Shown here: positions 1-12,899 of the stretch, in pieces
Position numbering within the stretch: the first letter of the stretch is position 1
Layout: the number at the start of each line of letters is the position of its first letter
Source of the DNA: Chalara sp. BL73
Taxonomy: Eukaryota; Ascomycota; Leotiomycetes; Helotiales
Reading direction: 5' to 3'
Assembly (NCBI GenBank): GCA_918026815.1
Contig: CAKJVC010000011.1
Location: forward strand, 1 to 64,000
Length of the DNA stretch: 64,000 nucleotides
Position numbers and translations under genes: made by a program
Notes under the pieces: model-generated
Told to the model about the DNA's origin: nothing
Databases searched by the model: none
Seen by the model: the letters and a program-made list of their open reading frames with translations, nothing else

Positions 1-1412
1 GTTGCGAAGGCCCTGGATGAAGTAGACGGTGCTGGGAAGGAGTTTCGAGAAGCCGTCGCATTTCTAAGAAGATTGAATACAGCGCTGTGGCCACCTGGGT
101 CGCTTAAACAATTGGACTCTAGGCCAGCCTTTAAAATCGCAATCGAGAATGAAGTAACTGCTCTGCGGGGACCTGTAGAAAACTTCATAAATGATGTCCA
201 GGGATTTCAAGAAACCCTGGGGACGATCAAGCAAGGCCACTTTCGCCATTTTCAGAACGTGCCGAGTAAGCTGAAGTGGCATTTTTCGACTTCTAAAAAG
301 GCGTTGGCTCTGAAGAATGAGGTCGACGAACGTTTGGCCATTATAGACACAATAACGCAGCGATTAATAGTGTAAGCTCAATAATGATTTGCAAAGCGCT
401 CACTGACAATCTCCCTAGTGACATGTTGAACACGTGCCAAGACTTCAAAGGAGATGTGGAGAAGATATTCAGCGATCGATTGATGTTATACATGCCTATG
501 TTTCAAAAAACATTAGTGACAGAGCTCTTCCAGCTACAAGATTCCGCCCAGAATGCGAGAGATGCGAAACTATTGCAAAAGCTGGAAGAGCTTTTCGATC
601 GCCATTTTAGTACCCAGACAACTAACCTCCACCCTCTTCCAAGTGTCGAACAAGCGCTACCAAGTTCAACATCGAGCTCGGTGCTGAAAGATATCGCTTT
701 GCACTTGGAGTCACGGCACCAATTCCCACTTCTTAAGGACTCTCAGCATCCAATCGTGGGTATCAAAGCCGAGTTCGAGATCATAATGAGGATCCAATCC
801 TGGCTTCAATCTGATATCTCGAGTACTCTTCTTATCCAAAGCGGACAATCAGATTTTGAGAAGCAATCATTAGCCGCAGATATGGTTAGCCTGGCATCTG
901 AAGCTGGAGTACCTTTTGCAGCATACTTTTGTCAGAGAGTGGATTTGAAAGGTCAGACTCCGGGACAGCGTGAAATACTGATCGATTTGGTGTATTCGCT
1001 TATATATCAACTTTGCAAGTACTCCGACAGTGCCAACAAGATATCGACAGATCTATCCATACCAGATGTCTCAATTCTAGACAGCAGCCTAAACTCTCTG
1101 CCAGAAGCACTTGAGGTTCTTGATAAGCTGTTCTCTCTCCAGAATGGTTGCTGGTTAGTTGTTCTGGATGGCATGGATATTCTGGACTACAGCGACGACC
1201 CTTTGGTAGAGAAGTACCTAAAGACTTTGATTCAAATGGTGCGAAAAAAGCATCAACACACAAAAATTAAGGCTCTTGTCACCACTGAAGAGCACTCACA
1301 AACAGTAGTGAATGAGATTGGATGGGAGAATGTAGTAGATGCTAATGACATCAATGGATCCTATGGATTTTTGGGTCTTGAGGATCTGGCTACCATCCTC
1401 CAAACACCATAA
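1..1412 (+). CDS. STAND-like NTPase protein, 5' partial
   Basis: The frame is open to base 1, so the N-terminus lies outside the window. Exons 1-371 and 419-1412 join across a 47-bp intron (GTAAGC donor, CTGAC branch site, CCTAG acceptor), giving about 454 residues. The first exon resembles the helical N-terminal region of fungal STAND proteins. The second contains a P-loop-NTPase-like segment: beta strand STLLIQSGQSD sits where Walker A is expected but lacks GxxxxGK[ST], and a good Walker B follows (CWLVVLDGMDIL). There is no visible ankyrin, WD or TPR repeat tail. The frame ends after LATILQTP, and an open stretch in another frame continues to about 1518, so a frameshift or missed exon is possible. 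STAND proteins act in fungal self/non-self recognition, but a role here is inference. The next gene converges on it. Confidence 0.6.
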
Positions 1413-1630
1413 TATCGATAGTGTTGACGAATTCAAATACGTGAACTTGACAGCACAGATGGGATCTAATTTTGGAACTCGAAGGATGCTTTTTGTGAAG
1501 ACTTTGGTAGACAGATAAAATGACAACAGGAGATAGTGAACACTAGAGACACACAGCAGAGATAGGCTTGGATTAAGTGTGGGACATCGCTAACATTCCC
1601 CATTATCTCGAAATTGAGGGTCCGATCACA

Positions 1631-3568
1631 TTAGCGAAGCCACTCTGTACTCGCTTTATGAGTTTCAGGTGAAGAGGCGTGAGTTCGATCATTAGCCGAC
1701 CACAAATGCTGGCATTTCAACCACCAGAAAACAGCCACAATCAACGCTACGAGGGGTATGATACCCCCAAATGCCGTCCCAACAGCCCAGAATTTCTGCA
1801 CATTGGTGTACCTCATGTAGAAGTCACCGTTCTCGAAATCTGTGTACCCACCGAGCCCAAAAGGCACATTAAACATGCTAGCCATACACCAGCAATTATT
1901 CATCCCGCCTGTGAGTTGGAAGCCAATGATTGCTGTAAGAACGAGAATAGCGAGAGCATTGAAACTATGACAGATGATTTGGATAGCTTTCGGCGGGGTG
2001 CGTACGACGATATTGAAGCACCAGCTGAAGGAGCTAAGGATAGCGAACATGCCATAGCTGAACGAGCGGCAGCCTAGGCCAACAGTTGGTGTGACGAATG
2101 CAATCATGAAAGCCATCATCACCTCCAAAAGAACAAGAACGAGTGATATAAAGGCGACCACTAGCCATGATGTAGCTTTTCTCTGTAGCCGTTCTGAAAC
2201 GCGATCTGCAATCGTGTCAAAGAGTGAAATGCCCCCTTTCCCAGTAAGCAGGCTCTTGTAGTCGGATGTCTCTATTATGACACTAGAAGTAAGACCACAA
2301 TACTGCATTCGACGCCCCTGTCCGATGAAACGGCCGATCTGGAAGGGTTCTTGGCCTCCTAAGGTGATGTCCCACCATGCAATCTCATTAATATAATTTC
2401 CTTTACTCAGCTTCCATCGGCGGATCGCATCTACATTGTGAAGCCAACGGCTCATTAACTCTCTACTTGATGTCAGTTGATACCTTGAGAATCTTGAGTC
2501 ACTACTCACGCCGATCTATCAGCGGATATTGGATTTCTGTCCACGATCGTAAATATTACGAGTAAAGGTAGCCAACTGACAAGGAGACCCAGGGCAAGCG
2601 AATGCGCCGTTGTATTGTCGCCCATCTCCCCAAATGCCAACACGACAGAGAATATGAATGCGATTAGAAAGGTCCCTAGACTGCTCAACGTTGGGATGAC
2701 GCCTCTTCTACGTTGCATTCGAAGTTGATGTGCCATAGCAGACAGCATCTGCTTCAAGAGTACTACATCGATATCTTCAGCATCGACAGAGAGAGGTCGG
2801 AAGAGGCCATATATCAAAACATGCATCATTTTCTGTCGCGTAGGTATATCTTGTGGAAGGTCAAACTGGTTCATACAGCTGAGAGTATAGTATGCATCAC
2901 TAGCAGTAGGCTGCATATCGCGATTGAATTCTTTCACTCGTCGATGGCATTCTCGGATTTGACGAAAATTGAAAATCGTCGCCGTAAGGGCTGTCTGTGG
3001 TGAACCAAGCCAATTTGAGACCGATTCGAGTGTTCCGCGATTCTTCCTGCTGTGGAGCGAGTCATATGGGAGATTGAGCAGGATGGCGAGGGGGAATATC
3101 CATGTTGCAGCAATGTTCAGCGCTTTTGGAGCATCGTTGAGTGCAACCTTGTTTCCACATACTCTCTTGCAACCTGAACAAGATTGTCAGCGTTCTATGT
3201 CCTACTGAATTCCTTCAATGTATATTCAAAGGACATCGCATCGCGTCGTATTCTCGAAGAATTCTGGATTTTATATGGGTTGTAAAGCTTACGACAGGTC
3301 TTGACTTGAAGTTCCTCATTATCGTTTGCCCCGCAGATAAAAGCATACCTTCATATGTGATGACTAGATACTCGCTCCTAGGAAATCCAGGGTTCAGGCC
3401 TTGCACTGGCCCATTCCATACATATTTACCAATAGTTTTGTTCGTGATCTCACCCAATGTTGCGTTGCCAACGATAATGCTCTCGATAACGGTTTTGCAG
3501 ATACCGTAGTCGTACCTACCCATTATGGAAATACGAATCCAGGATGCTTGACAAGCAGAAACTGACAA
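1631..3568 (-). CDS. Multi-pass membrane protein, unknown function
   Basis: Three exons on the minus strand: 3568-3293, about 3165-2510, and 2462-1631. The 47-bp intron 2463-2509 has GTGAGT and TAG ends and keeps the frame. The first intron ends at either a CAG (about 3174) or a CAAG (3166); only the latter keeps the frame, so that border is uncertain. The product is about 587 residues. I count roughly six to seven hydrophobic helices: one near ATWIFPLAILLNL, two around GTFLIAFIFSVVLAF and LLVSWLPLLVIF, and three or four in the last exon, including FWAVGTAFGGIIPLVALIVA. The first exon carries an apparently extracellular segment (GLNPGFPRSEYLVITYEG). I recognise the style of a lineage-restricted fungal membrane protein but know no function. 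The start Met may be at 3568 or at 3522, and an upstream signal-peptide exon is possible. Confidence 0.6.
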
Positions 3569-5116
3569 GAAAATCTATGAATGTTGATACGGGAAGCGTA
3601 GGAAATATTAAGTCAAGGATCTCAATTGACGCTGATCTATACTAACAAAATTTTCGTGTACTATTGTATGCACTTTATAGGGCAGGGACTGTCTTAAATT
3701 TATTTAATACATCTTTTAGAGCCGCTATATCGCTCATTACCATGAGGAAAGGCTGAACCTTCACAGTCAGTCAGCCTGGCTCAGAGGTAGAAATCTAGAA
3801 TCATTTTTTGGAAAAGTGACGCAATATCCGGTTGGCGATATTCTTAAGACACCATCAGAGTTGATGGCGCACACTACTGTAACCATAATAATTTGCTCTA
3901 ATATAGCAACACTCCAAACTTAGCCAGATTTCGCGCTTGCGTTGCCCTCATCCCCTCCCGCCCTAGGCTCAATTCAAACACAGAAAATCGGGAGAATATG
4001 CAAAGAAGCAAGCCACAGCACAAGTTGGGCTGTACAGTGAGCTATACGGTGGTTAGTTTGTGCGAGGTTGAATCCGATGCTTCGGGCCTTCACCATAAAC
4101 TCAAAACTGGATTGAAATGTACTTCTGTTTCAGTTTGCGCGGGTTTAATTGAACTACGGTCAAGGTCCGCCGAATATACAGTGAATGGAGACAAGAAGCA
4201 AAATCCAAGTCGAAAACGATTAATGTTAACTTTGATGGAAACAGAAGCTTGAAAATATACACACCGAGCTTGTGATGCTTTGGCCTCAGCAAAAACATTC
4301 ATGCTTCACTTGGGCTGAAATTGACAATAAGTCTGCTGTGTAACCCCAAAACTCTAAATAAAAATAAAAAACGACCCCAAAAAAACAAAAGTAAAAATAA
4401 TCAGAAGTAGGCAAACTATCAGTCTGCCTTGCAGAAGCACACCGAGAGGGAGAGGCGAAATCTGACCGAAGCACTCCAATCAAGCTTGGAAGAGTGTACC
4501 GGTCAGGACCGCAGATTGTAGGAAGGAACAATCAAGCTTGATTTCAAATGAGTACATACGCCAAAGGCAGATATAATCAAAGATTATCGGCATCGAGTGC
4601 TATTATTGCGCTCGTGACGGACTGTGGTGAGACGACATCCATATGTATACTTCAGTGCTGAGGTGCAGACGTTGTGGCGTGCTTAGGGGGGCTTGGGTTC
4701 TTGGAGGCTGTTGTTGTGAATTTTCGCCCGCAATACCAAAACTTTCATCACCGTAACTAAGCACACCTATCCGATAGACGCCATAGCAGAATCGAATCGA
4801 AATGCAAAAATACAGACCGTAGGGCAAGGAAGACGCTAAGGATTGATGCGTCACAATTCAACAAGCTCAACGCGGATCAGAGACAAATAGAAGTGCATGC
4901 CAAATAATTAACCACTCAATCCAGAGTGAACACAATATATCAAGAAAAAGACATCGTTATAAGTTCCTCCGAGGTTTAGTAGTTCTTGATAGAAGATAAT
5001 CCAGCTGCATGAAAAGAGGAGAGGTTTAGTTTCTTGCTGACTAATACTCTCAAACACGTCACACACACGTCGCGTCTCCCAACTACGAGACTTGGAGACC
5101 AATATAATCCTGAAAG
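3569..5116. other. Intergenic, no gene seen
   Basis: AT-rich intergenic DNA between the divergent membrane-protein gene and MSH3. ORFs here are short and lack recognisable domains or splice-linked partners. The last few hundred bases should hold the MSH3 promoter. Confidence 0.5.
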
Positions 5117-8100
5117 ATGGGGTCCAGCAAACCAAAGTCTTCTCAGACCAAGACTCAGCAGTCAATTTCGAGCTTCTTCACACCCAAACCCACTGTTAAT
5201 GGGCCATCCCAGACGCAGCCCCTCGCTGCACAGAAGCCGCCATCACAAGAAATCAATGGAACGGGAGAGATCTATGATGCAAATTCGACTGACGAAGAGC
5301 CTGTTAGAAGCACAGCTACTTCAAAGCGACCTTTGGCTGAGGATTCTACTGGAGGAAACGGTAGCCTCGCAGAGCGGCCAGCGAAACGCCCGAAAGAAGA
5401 TAACGAAGTGACTAGAAAAGCAAATCCGTCGCCACGCACTGAGAAGTACTTGTATAGTTCTTCGCAGCATGTGTCGACGGCGGAAGCTCTACTGGAAGAA
5501 GAAGATGGAGCGTTGACCGCCGCACAAAAGGATCAATTACACAAGAAGTTTGTGAAGAAGTTAGGACATCCGGACAGCATAGCACAGATTAAGCGTCGTA
5601 GATTTGGTGAAGAGACAGAAGCTGTGGAAGGAGAAGATGGAGAAGAAGACGAAGAGGAAGTTCGCCCAGCCAAGACAAAGGCCAAAGGCACGAAGACGGG
5701 CAAATTGACGCCGATGGAAATGCAGATACTAGATATCAAGAGGAAGAATATGGATACAATTCTCATTATCGAGGTGGGATACAAGTTCAAGTTCTTTGGA
5801 GAGGATGCCAGAACAGCAGGCAAAGAATTGGGTATTGTATGCATACCAGGAAAATTTAGATATGATGAGCGTAAGATCTTGCCATTCGTTCTTAATGCAA
5901 TTGTACCCGGCACTAATTCTCTGCAGACCCTTCAGAGGCTCATCTTGACCGATTTGCCAGTGCCAGTTTTCCTACTCACCGTTTATCGGTCCACGCGAAG
6001 AGACTGGTTCAAGCTGGCCATAAAGTAGGTGTAGTACGACAGATGGAAACAGCTGCCCTAAAAAAGGCAGGAACCAATCGAAACACAACCTTTGAGCGAA
6101 AACTCACGAATGTCTATACTAAAGGAACATATATTGAGGATATCGATGGGCTTGAGCAGCCAGCAGATGGTCCATCTGGAGGCGCCCCTGCTACTGGATA
6201 CTTGCTATGTATCACAGAAAGTAAAGCAAACGGTTGGGGTACAGACGAGAAAGTCGAGGTTGGAATCCTTGCGGTTCAGCCCGCAACTGGGGATATCATC
6301 TATGACACATTTGAGGACGGCTTCATGAGAAATGAAATCGAGACTCGATTATTACACCTCGCCCCTTGCGAATTCCTGATCGTTGGGGAACTTACGAAAG
6401 CGACTGATAAGCTCGTGCAGCATCTTTCTGGGAGCAGCAGCAATGTCTTCGGTGACAAAATTCGTGTTGAGAGAATAAGCAAATCCAAGACCATGGCAGC
6501 CCAAGCGCATTCCCATGTAACCAGCTTCTATGCTGATAGAGTCAAGAAAAATCTAGACGCAGACAAAGACCAAGATCTTTTGGATAGGGTTCTCAACCTC
6601 GAGGAGTCGATTACAGTGTGCTTGTCTGCTATGATTACCCACCTGACAGAATATGGTTTGCAACATGTTTTTGATCTGACAAAATACTTCCAGTCGTTCA
6701 GTGTCAGATCCCAAATGCTCCTCAATGGCAATACATTGACAAGTCTCGAGATATATCACAACCAAACAGACTATAGTGAGAAGGGAAGTCTTTTCTGGAC
6801 TCTAGATAAGACACACACCCGATTCGGTCAAAGGCTCCTAAGGAAATGGGTCGGTAGACCTCTCCTGGACAAAGAGCGCTTAGAAGAGCGTGTCGAAGCA
6901 GTAGAAGAACTCAAGGACGGTCACCAAACACCCCGAGTCGACAAGCTCACATATGTCCTCAAGAACATAAAATCCGACCTCGAGCGCAGTCTGATCCGCA
7001 TATACTACGGCAAATGCACCCGACCGGAATTCTTAACAGTGATGCAAACCCTCCAAAAACTCTCCATGGAATACACAAATGCCAGCTACCGCGAAGCCGG
7101 CTTCAGGTCTTCCATTATCAATTCGGCAATCTCATCACTTCCCCTGATTGGTGACATCGTGATCTCCTTCCTCGAGAAGATCAACGCTGAAGCCGCGCGA
7201 AAGGACGACAAATACGCCTTCTTCCGCTCCGAAGAAGAAACAGAAGCCATCGCAAACCACAAGCTAGGCATCGCGGCCGTAGAGCACGATTTGGACCTGC
7301 ATCGTGCAGCGGCCAAATCAAAGCTTGAAAGCAAGACAGAAGTAGTCTACAATACCACAGCAGGCATTGAGTATCTTATTGAAGTACCCAACACCAACCT
7401 GAAACGTGTGCCTGCAAGCTGGATCAAGATTTCCGGCACGAAAAAGGTGTCTAGGTTCCACACTCCAGAGGTCATCAAGATGTTGCGGGAGCGCGATCAG
7501 CACAAAGAATCCCTCTCCGCCGCCTGTGACGACGCTTTCTCTGCGCTCCTGGCCGACATATCCACCCACTACGCCGTGTTCAGGGACTGCATCTCACATC
7601 TCGCCACGCTGGACTGCCTCCTCTCCCTCGCGACGGTAGCCTCCTACCCGGGATACTGCAAACCGACATTCCTCCTCCCATCCACACCAACCACAATCGA
7701 CGTGCACGGAGCGCGTCATCCAATGGTTGAGCAGCTCGTCTCCTCCTACATCCCCAACAGCACCGCTCTCTCTACCAGCCCGGACTCCACTCGCGCACTC
7801 CTCATCACGGGCCCGAACATGGGCGGAAAATCCTCATACGTGCGATCTCTCGCCATCCTCTGCATCATGGCTCAAATTGGGTCCTTTGTTCCCGCAGACT
7901 CCGCTACACTCTCTTTATTAGAAAGTATCCACGTTCGTATGGGTGCATCGGATAATTTGTTCAACAATCAATCTACCTTTCAAGTCGAGCTGTCTGAGAC
8001 TTCTGAGATCTTAAAGACTGCCGGCCCGAGAAGTTTAGTAATTCTGGATGAGCTTGGACGAGGGACAAGTACACATGACGGTGTTGCGATTGCAGGGAGT

Positions 8101-8499
8101 GTGCTTGATTATGTGGTACGTGATTTGCGGTGCCTGTGCTTGTTCATCACTCATTATCAATCACTCTCTACTATCGCAAGGGGGTTTGAGAAAGGTGGTG
8201 AGCTGAAAAATGTGCATATGAAGTTTACAGCAGAAAACACGGAGAACAATGGTGATGAAGAGGTCACATTTCTGTATGAAGTAGGTGAAGGAGTAGCACA
8301 CAGAAGTTATGGGCTAAACGTTGCCCGACTTGCACGAGTTCCAAGATCCGTACTTGACATAGCTGCGATAAAGTCACGAGAGATGGAGCAGGATGTAATG
8401 CAGAAAAAGCTTACTGGCATATCTAAGCTTATGGAGGATGTGCTATGGAAAAAAAGTGATATGCTGCCCCAACTGATTGTTGGGATAGAGCAATTGTAG
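5117..8499 (+). CDS. msh3: DNA mismatch repair protein Msh3 (MutS homologue)
   Basis: Msh3 pairs with Msh2 to form MutS-beta, the nuclear ATPase that recognises insertion/deletion loops. Two exons, 5117-5870 and 5927-8499, join across a 56-bp intron (GTAAGA donor, CTAAT branch site, CTGCAG acceptor). The product is 1108 residues, normal for fungal Msh3. The N-terminus has a PCNA-interacting box, QQSISSFF (residues 13-20), then an acidic and basic disordered stretch. The mismatch-binding domain begins near [11 protein letters not shown]. The ATPase has Walker [10 protein letters not shown], Walker [16 protein letters not shown] and the FITHYQS motif. Splicing restores the conserved [15 protein letters not shown] segment, which confirms the intron. 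It ends LIVGIEQL, as related proteins do. Nothing looks broken. Confidence 0.96.
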
Positions 8500-8768
8500 A
8501 CTTTTGTACAATAGAACCGAGAATAATGCCAGCAATAATCCATATGATGTCCCCATATCCCAGACTCCATGGCGAATGCTCGTATCTTGATATGATGAAA
8601 AGGCTGTCAAATGCAATGAAACATGCTAGCAAAGCAAATAAAATCTGTTGTACGACTGCCGAAAGATGAATATCATAAGGGCAGAACGTGAACCAGAACC
8701 AAAATTAGGATAACCCAGTCAGAAAATTTGAGGGTGATCCTTAAAGTCCCATGTACTTTTATGTAAGG

Positions 8769-10693
8769 TCAGTGAATGCTTTGTGAAGCATCTGGCATAT
8801 TAGAGCTTACCATGTTGCTAGGAGAAAGGCTGTGTTCAGCGGGCTTTTGAGGATTAACATTACTTGGACGGGGGGTTTCATTTGCACGCGTTGGGCTTCG
8901 GCTCAATGGTCTGAACCCCCCTTGAAAGCTTGAAGATCCGGGAGAAAGTCTGTAGTCCTCGTATGGGCGGCCCATGAACCCATGCAGTTGATATGAATTT
9001 GCTGGGTATCCAATATTGCCGTGATATCCGTTTTGGTAAGTATTCATGCCATATGGGTTATAGAGAGGATTATAAGACGGGTCGTAATAGACTTGTGATG
9101 GGTAGGTTTGAGGAGCTGCGTATCGTCAGTACAGCGTCAGTGTATAAATCTTAGCGTTATGTTACCTGTACGCATCTCGGCATGGTGAGCCTCAGGATAG
9201 CCATTCTCCTTTCCAATTCCACGCATAGAGGAAGCCTTGGCCAATGTTGGTGATCCAAAGGTATTCTCCGGGCTCTTATACGTTGGCAAAGCAGGAGCTG
9301 GAAAATCGAAGCTATCCATGTGTTAAAACTTGTAGCAGATTTGACTCGCTCAATGATGGCAGACGAGCAGATTGGCGATAACGAATGACTTACGAGGTTT
9401 CTTCCAAAGATGTTTCAGTTCGAACTGGGCTGATTTCAGTATCCTGGAAAACACCAAATCCACGCTTCTTGCCAAAAGTAGGGGTGAAATCGTCATCCTC
9501 ATTGTTAAACTTCTTACCGAATCCAGCGCCAACCAAGGGATTTGCAGAGCGCTCCGAGGACATGTAGCCTCCAAACCTAACAGGATTATGTCTCTTCACA
9601 GGGCTTTGTCCTCTGAGCTCCCTAGTTGCTCTTGCTCGTAAGCGGGGAGCATTGAGGTCTGCCTTTTTTGCGGCTGTTCGGCGAGGAGCACGCTTGACGG
9701 GAGAAACTTCAATCTTGGTCTGAATGGTGTTAGCTAGTGTATAAGATTAGTAAAATATTGAACCAGAGCACTTACAGGACTGGTTTCGCACGACAAAGGT
9801 CCAAATATATCTCTCTCCTTTTGAAACTCTCCATCGATACTGTATACGATTTCAGTTGGTGTAATCTCCGATGACAATGCCTTCATTTGCGCCAGCTTTG
9901 ATACGTCTTTCTTTTGATTACGTAGACGTTTCATCTCGGGTGTAGCAGAGTCAAAGAGGTCCATTCCTGGCCAGTGAACCCCCTTCAACTTCAAGCAGTC
10001 AGTGATCTTTTCCCCTTTCCTACGAGCCTGTCAGAAATTATAATAAAGTTAAAAGATGAGGCGCTATGACGGACGTACTCTTCATCTCCATCGCCAGCAT
10101 CCGTTGGGTCAGCATTCAATGGGCTCACAAGTTTTGGATCAATGACAGATGGCGTCTCGGTGAAGTTTGGAATAGGTCGACGACGAGAAGGGGTTGTATA
10201 AGCTGCTGGAGCATCCCATTCGCCATCAGAGGAGGCCTGAAAGAGCCGCATAGGTGGAACAGGAGCACGGAATCTGGGTGTCGACCTCAATGTCATCATT
10301 CCTGACTCTTTCTTCTCCCGCTTCATGACCTCGCCTTTAACAGGGTTGCTTCCCTTCTCCTATAGTTTCGTGAGACGTTGAAAGCCTGTGAAATGGAAGC
10401 ATTATTACCTTGCTAACCACCAATTTGCCTCCCTTCTTGATATCTTTTGCATTCATTCTCTCTGAGAGCAACTTGTCCATGTTATAAGTGGCATACCAAT
10501 CCTCAAACTCATCTAATTTTACCTTAGCCTCTAAGTCGTTGGCAGCCTTGAGCTGGATCTTGAAACGGCAGGAAAGATGGGATTTCGAGGAGATGTGGGT
10601 CAAAAGGTGCGAGATGTCGGAGAATGGAGTTTTCTTTGGGCAGATAAGACAAAAAAGGGGAATTGAAGACACATTTTTGGCTTTTTGAGGCAT
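8769..10693 (-). CDS. C2H2-like zinc-finger hypothetical protein
   Basis: Six minus-strand exons: 10693-10409, 10359-10079, 10019-9776, 9719-9394, 9311-9166 and 9115-8769. All five introns are 49-82 bp with normal GT/AG ends, and the sum is an exact 542-residue frame. The N-terminus has a probable C2H2 finger (CLICPKK...HLLTHISSKSH, residues 15-39). A charged helix and mostly disordered, low-complexity sequence follow. The middle is rich in basic SPVKR repeats (IEVSPVKRAPRR and GQSPVKRHNPVRFGG), suggesting a nuclear protein that could be a CDK substrate. The C-terminus is Tyr/Asn/Pro-rich. I do not recognise a named family. Nuclear location is inference from the finger and the basic clusters. 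It lies tail to tail with MSH3. Confidence 0.72.
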
Positions 10694-11183
10694 GTTGAGG
10701 GCGGGTTTCCTATAGATCATAATTAGCTCCCATCTATTGTCAAACTGTTGCGTCACGTTTTCAGGGGAAGCATTCTAGAGCCGAGCCCCCTTTGTACGGT
10801 GTCCCACGAGAAGGAAGAAATAGGACGCCATTTTAGTCGAATTCTCCTTTCGCCGGAGGCGAGGGGAGACGAGGCAGAGAGTGGGCAGTAGATCGTGTCG
10901 TGAGCCCCTTGTCGTAAGCTGCTACAATAAGGATGTTGTTGGAAGAGGATTGAACAGATAGCATGCAGCTCCCGCCTATGCGTGCCCAACTCCGATTGAC
11001 ATGTGCAAGATTGTGAGAGACGGAGCATACCTGTAAAAGATATCTGTGGGAATGAGCAAGCGGATCAGCAAGTGGGAGTCGACTTCCAGCGCCTGTTGTG
11101 ATGATCTGCACAAAGCAAGAGAGAACGTGTTGGTGTCGAGGTTGCACTTGATTGATGATGGTATGAAAGCGGAGGAATAAAAG

Positions 11184-11207
11184 AGAAGGAGAAGGAGAAG
11201 GAGAAGC
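11184..11207. repeat. GAGAAG hexamer repeat
   Basis: About four tandem GAGAAG/GGAGAA units inside a longer polypurine stretch. Probably a simple-sequence part of a leader or promoter. Confidence 0.7.
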
Positions 11208-11670
11208 TTGTGATATCGTGAAGACTGTAGTCGGAAAGAGCGGTAGAGAGGTGGAGGGTGGAGGATGGAAGGAGGAAAGAAGGAAGATAAGAGAACAGGA
11301 GGAGAGGAGGAGAGGTGCAACTTACCTGCACAAGAAAATACTAGTATGGGTGGATGGATGGATGGATTGATGTGCCTGCCTTTCTTCTTGTCACGTTGAT
11401 CTACCCCCTCAAGAAGCAGGTAGACAGGAAAGGAGACGGCGTGCAACTTGAATGCACTCGAACAGTGGTTGTAGAACTCGCTATGATGGCCTCAATTGAA
11501 AACCTAAAAGAGAGATGGTTATGAAGAAGGAGGGATAGAATGGAGAGGAGGAGAAGAGGATAAAGTAGCTGAGGTTCCCCCACCGAGTCGTGTGTTGTGT
11601 GGCCGGGGGTCATGTACCGGAAGCTTCTCTTGGTCGCCCTATATTTAACATTCACGTATCGGTCCAACGC

Positions 11671-11688
11671 AACAACAACAACAACAAC
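11671..11688. repeat. (AAC)6 microsatellite
   Basis: Six perfect AAC units in noncoding DNA. Confidence 0.85.
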
Positions 11689-12899
11689 ACCAAAACATCA
11701 GATGAACTTCTTAAATCATGAAGATTATGTTGCATGCCATCTTTGACAGAACATAAAATCGCAAATGTGCTCTTCCTACAGCTTCAATCACAGTGACTAT
11801 AGCAACAAGAGTGTTCTTGCGAACCCTGGAGAAGAAAATCATTCCCACAGCAACAAAACCACAACCTTAGCGCATGCTCAAGAGCACCACGACTATGAGT
11901 TGACTATAGACTCAACTCAAGTGGACTAGCGTTTAAAAATAACAAATATTGATACTATATAGGATGTCGATACCTACTTGAGGACGCAGGTGCGGACAGT
12001 TTCCGACAAGAAGTGATAAAGAGAGCCCGCCTACCTCTTGCACGTATGATTTCCCCACAACAGAGATATACTGTAACAATTTCCTATATGTTATAAACTG
12101 TGGAGGTAACCTTGTTATGTCTGGGCCACCATGGACGTACATACTGCTAGGACTTGAGGCCGGTAGCCATATCGGTGTAGCGAGATGTCTGTAAGCTGGT
12201 GCTCTCCAAGAAATGGGCGCTAACTCGGCTATGGATACCTTGATAACTCCTTTCTATTCCTGCGATCGCTATGCTAGGTTTGCTTTAACAGGCTACACTA
12301 TTATTCAACAAGCTACTCTTCAATGGAAATGCAAAAGAGCATCAAACAAGAAGGGTAACTATTTTATTGAGCGCACATCCGTGGAGGAATTGGAGGTATG
12401 CTTGGCAGTACACTATCATGCTTGCTGCTAATTACTTAATCATCGCATAGCATTCGGTCGCAAGGAAATCATATCCTTACAGCTAAAAAAAATACAGAAT
12501 TATAAAAACGAGATGTCTCAGCGGCATTTGAAGCAACACCATACTGCAGTAATGATGCCGCTCTCATAGCCGTTGATTCGGTCTTCTCCTGCCTTGTATC
12601 CTCCAACCACAGTTGGTAGGCAGTAGGGTATTAGATGGCAGGAGACTTGGAACCTTATACGCAGGTGAAATCGCTGTGACGGGGACTCTGGGATACTCGA
12701 AAAGTGCAAAAAAGCGTGCAGATGTATGCGTCGCCCTTCTAGACTTCGCGACCCTTCCGAGATCGTTCCACGGATTTAAGGAACTACGAGACATTGGAAA
12801 CAGCACGAAGATTGAAATCACAGATCTCGTCGTAGATCTGCCGATACATTCTTGACCGGCTACCCGAGAGTCATTATCTTACATGTTTCATGGTATTGC

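Larger units (their letters stand above)
10694..12899. other. Long intergenic region with polypurine tract
   Basis: No convincing gene. From about 11160 to 11330 the plus strand is almost purely GA, so the minus strand is CT-rich, as fungal 5' leaders often are. On the minus strand there is a consensus donor (CAG|GTAAGT near 11327) and an acceptor (TTTTACAG near 11032). A spliced 5' leader for the zinc-finger gene starting at 10693 is therefore plausible. Open frames at 12613-12855 (plus) and 12564-12821 (minus) overlap each other and have no recognisable homology. Confidence 0.4.

Noticed and set aside
1679..2077. 132-codon plus-strand ORF
   Set aside because: Lies wholly antisense to the last exon of the membrane-protein gene, which has clear TM helices.
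10753..11446. Overlapping minus-strand ORFs rich in Ser/Leu/Phe
   Set aside because: They arise from a CT-rich tract, overlap each other in different frames, and show no domain.
12564..12855. Two opposite-strand ORFs of about 80 codons
   Set aside because: Neither shows a recognised family or splice partner; I cannot choose between them.
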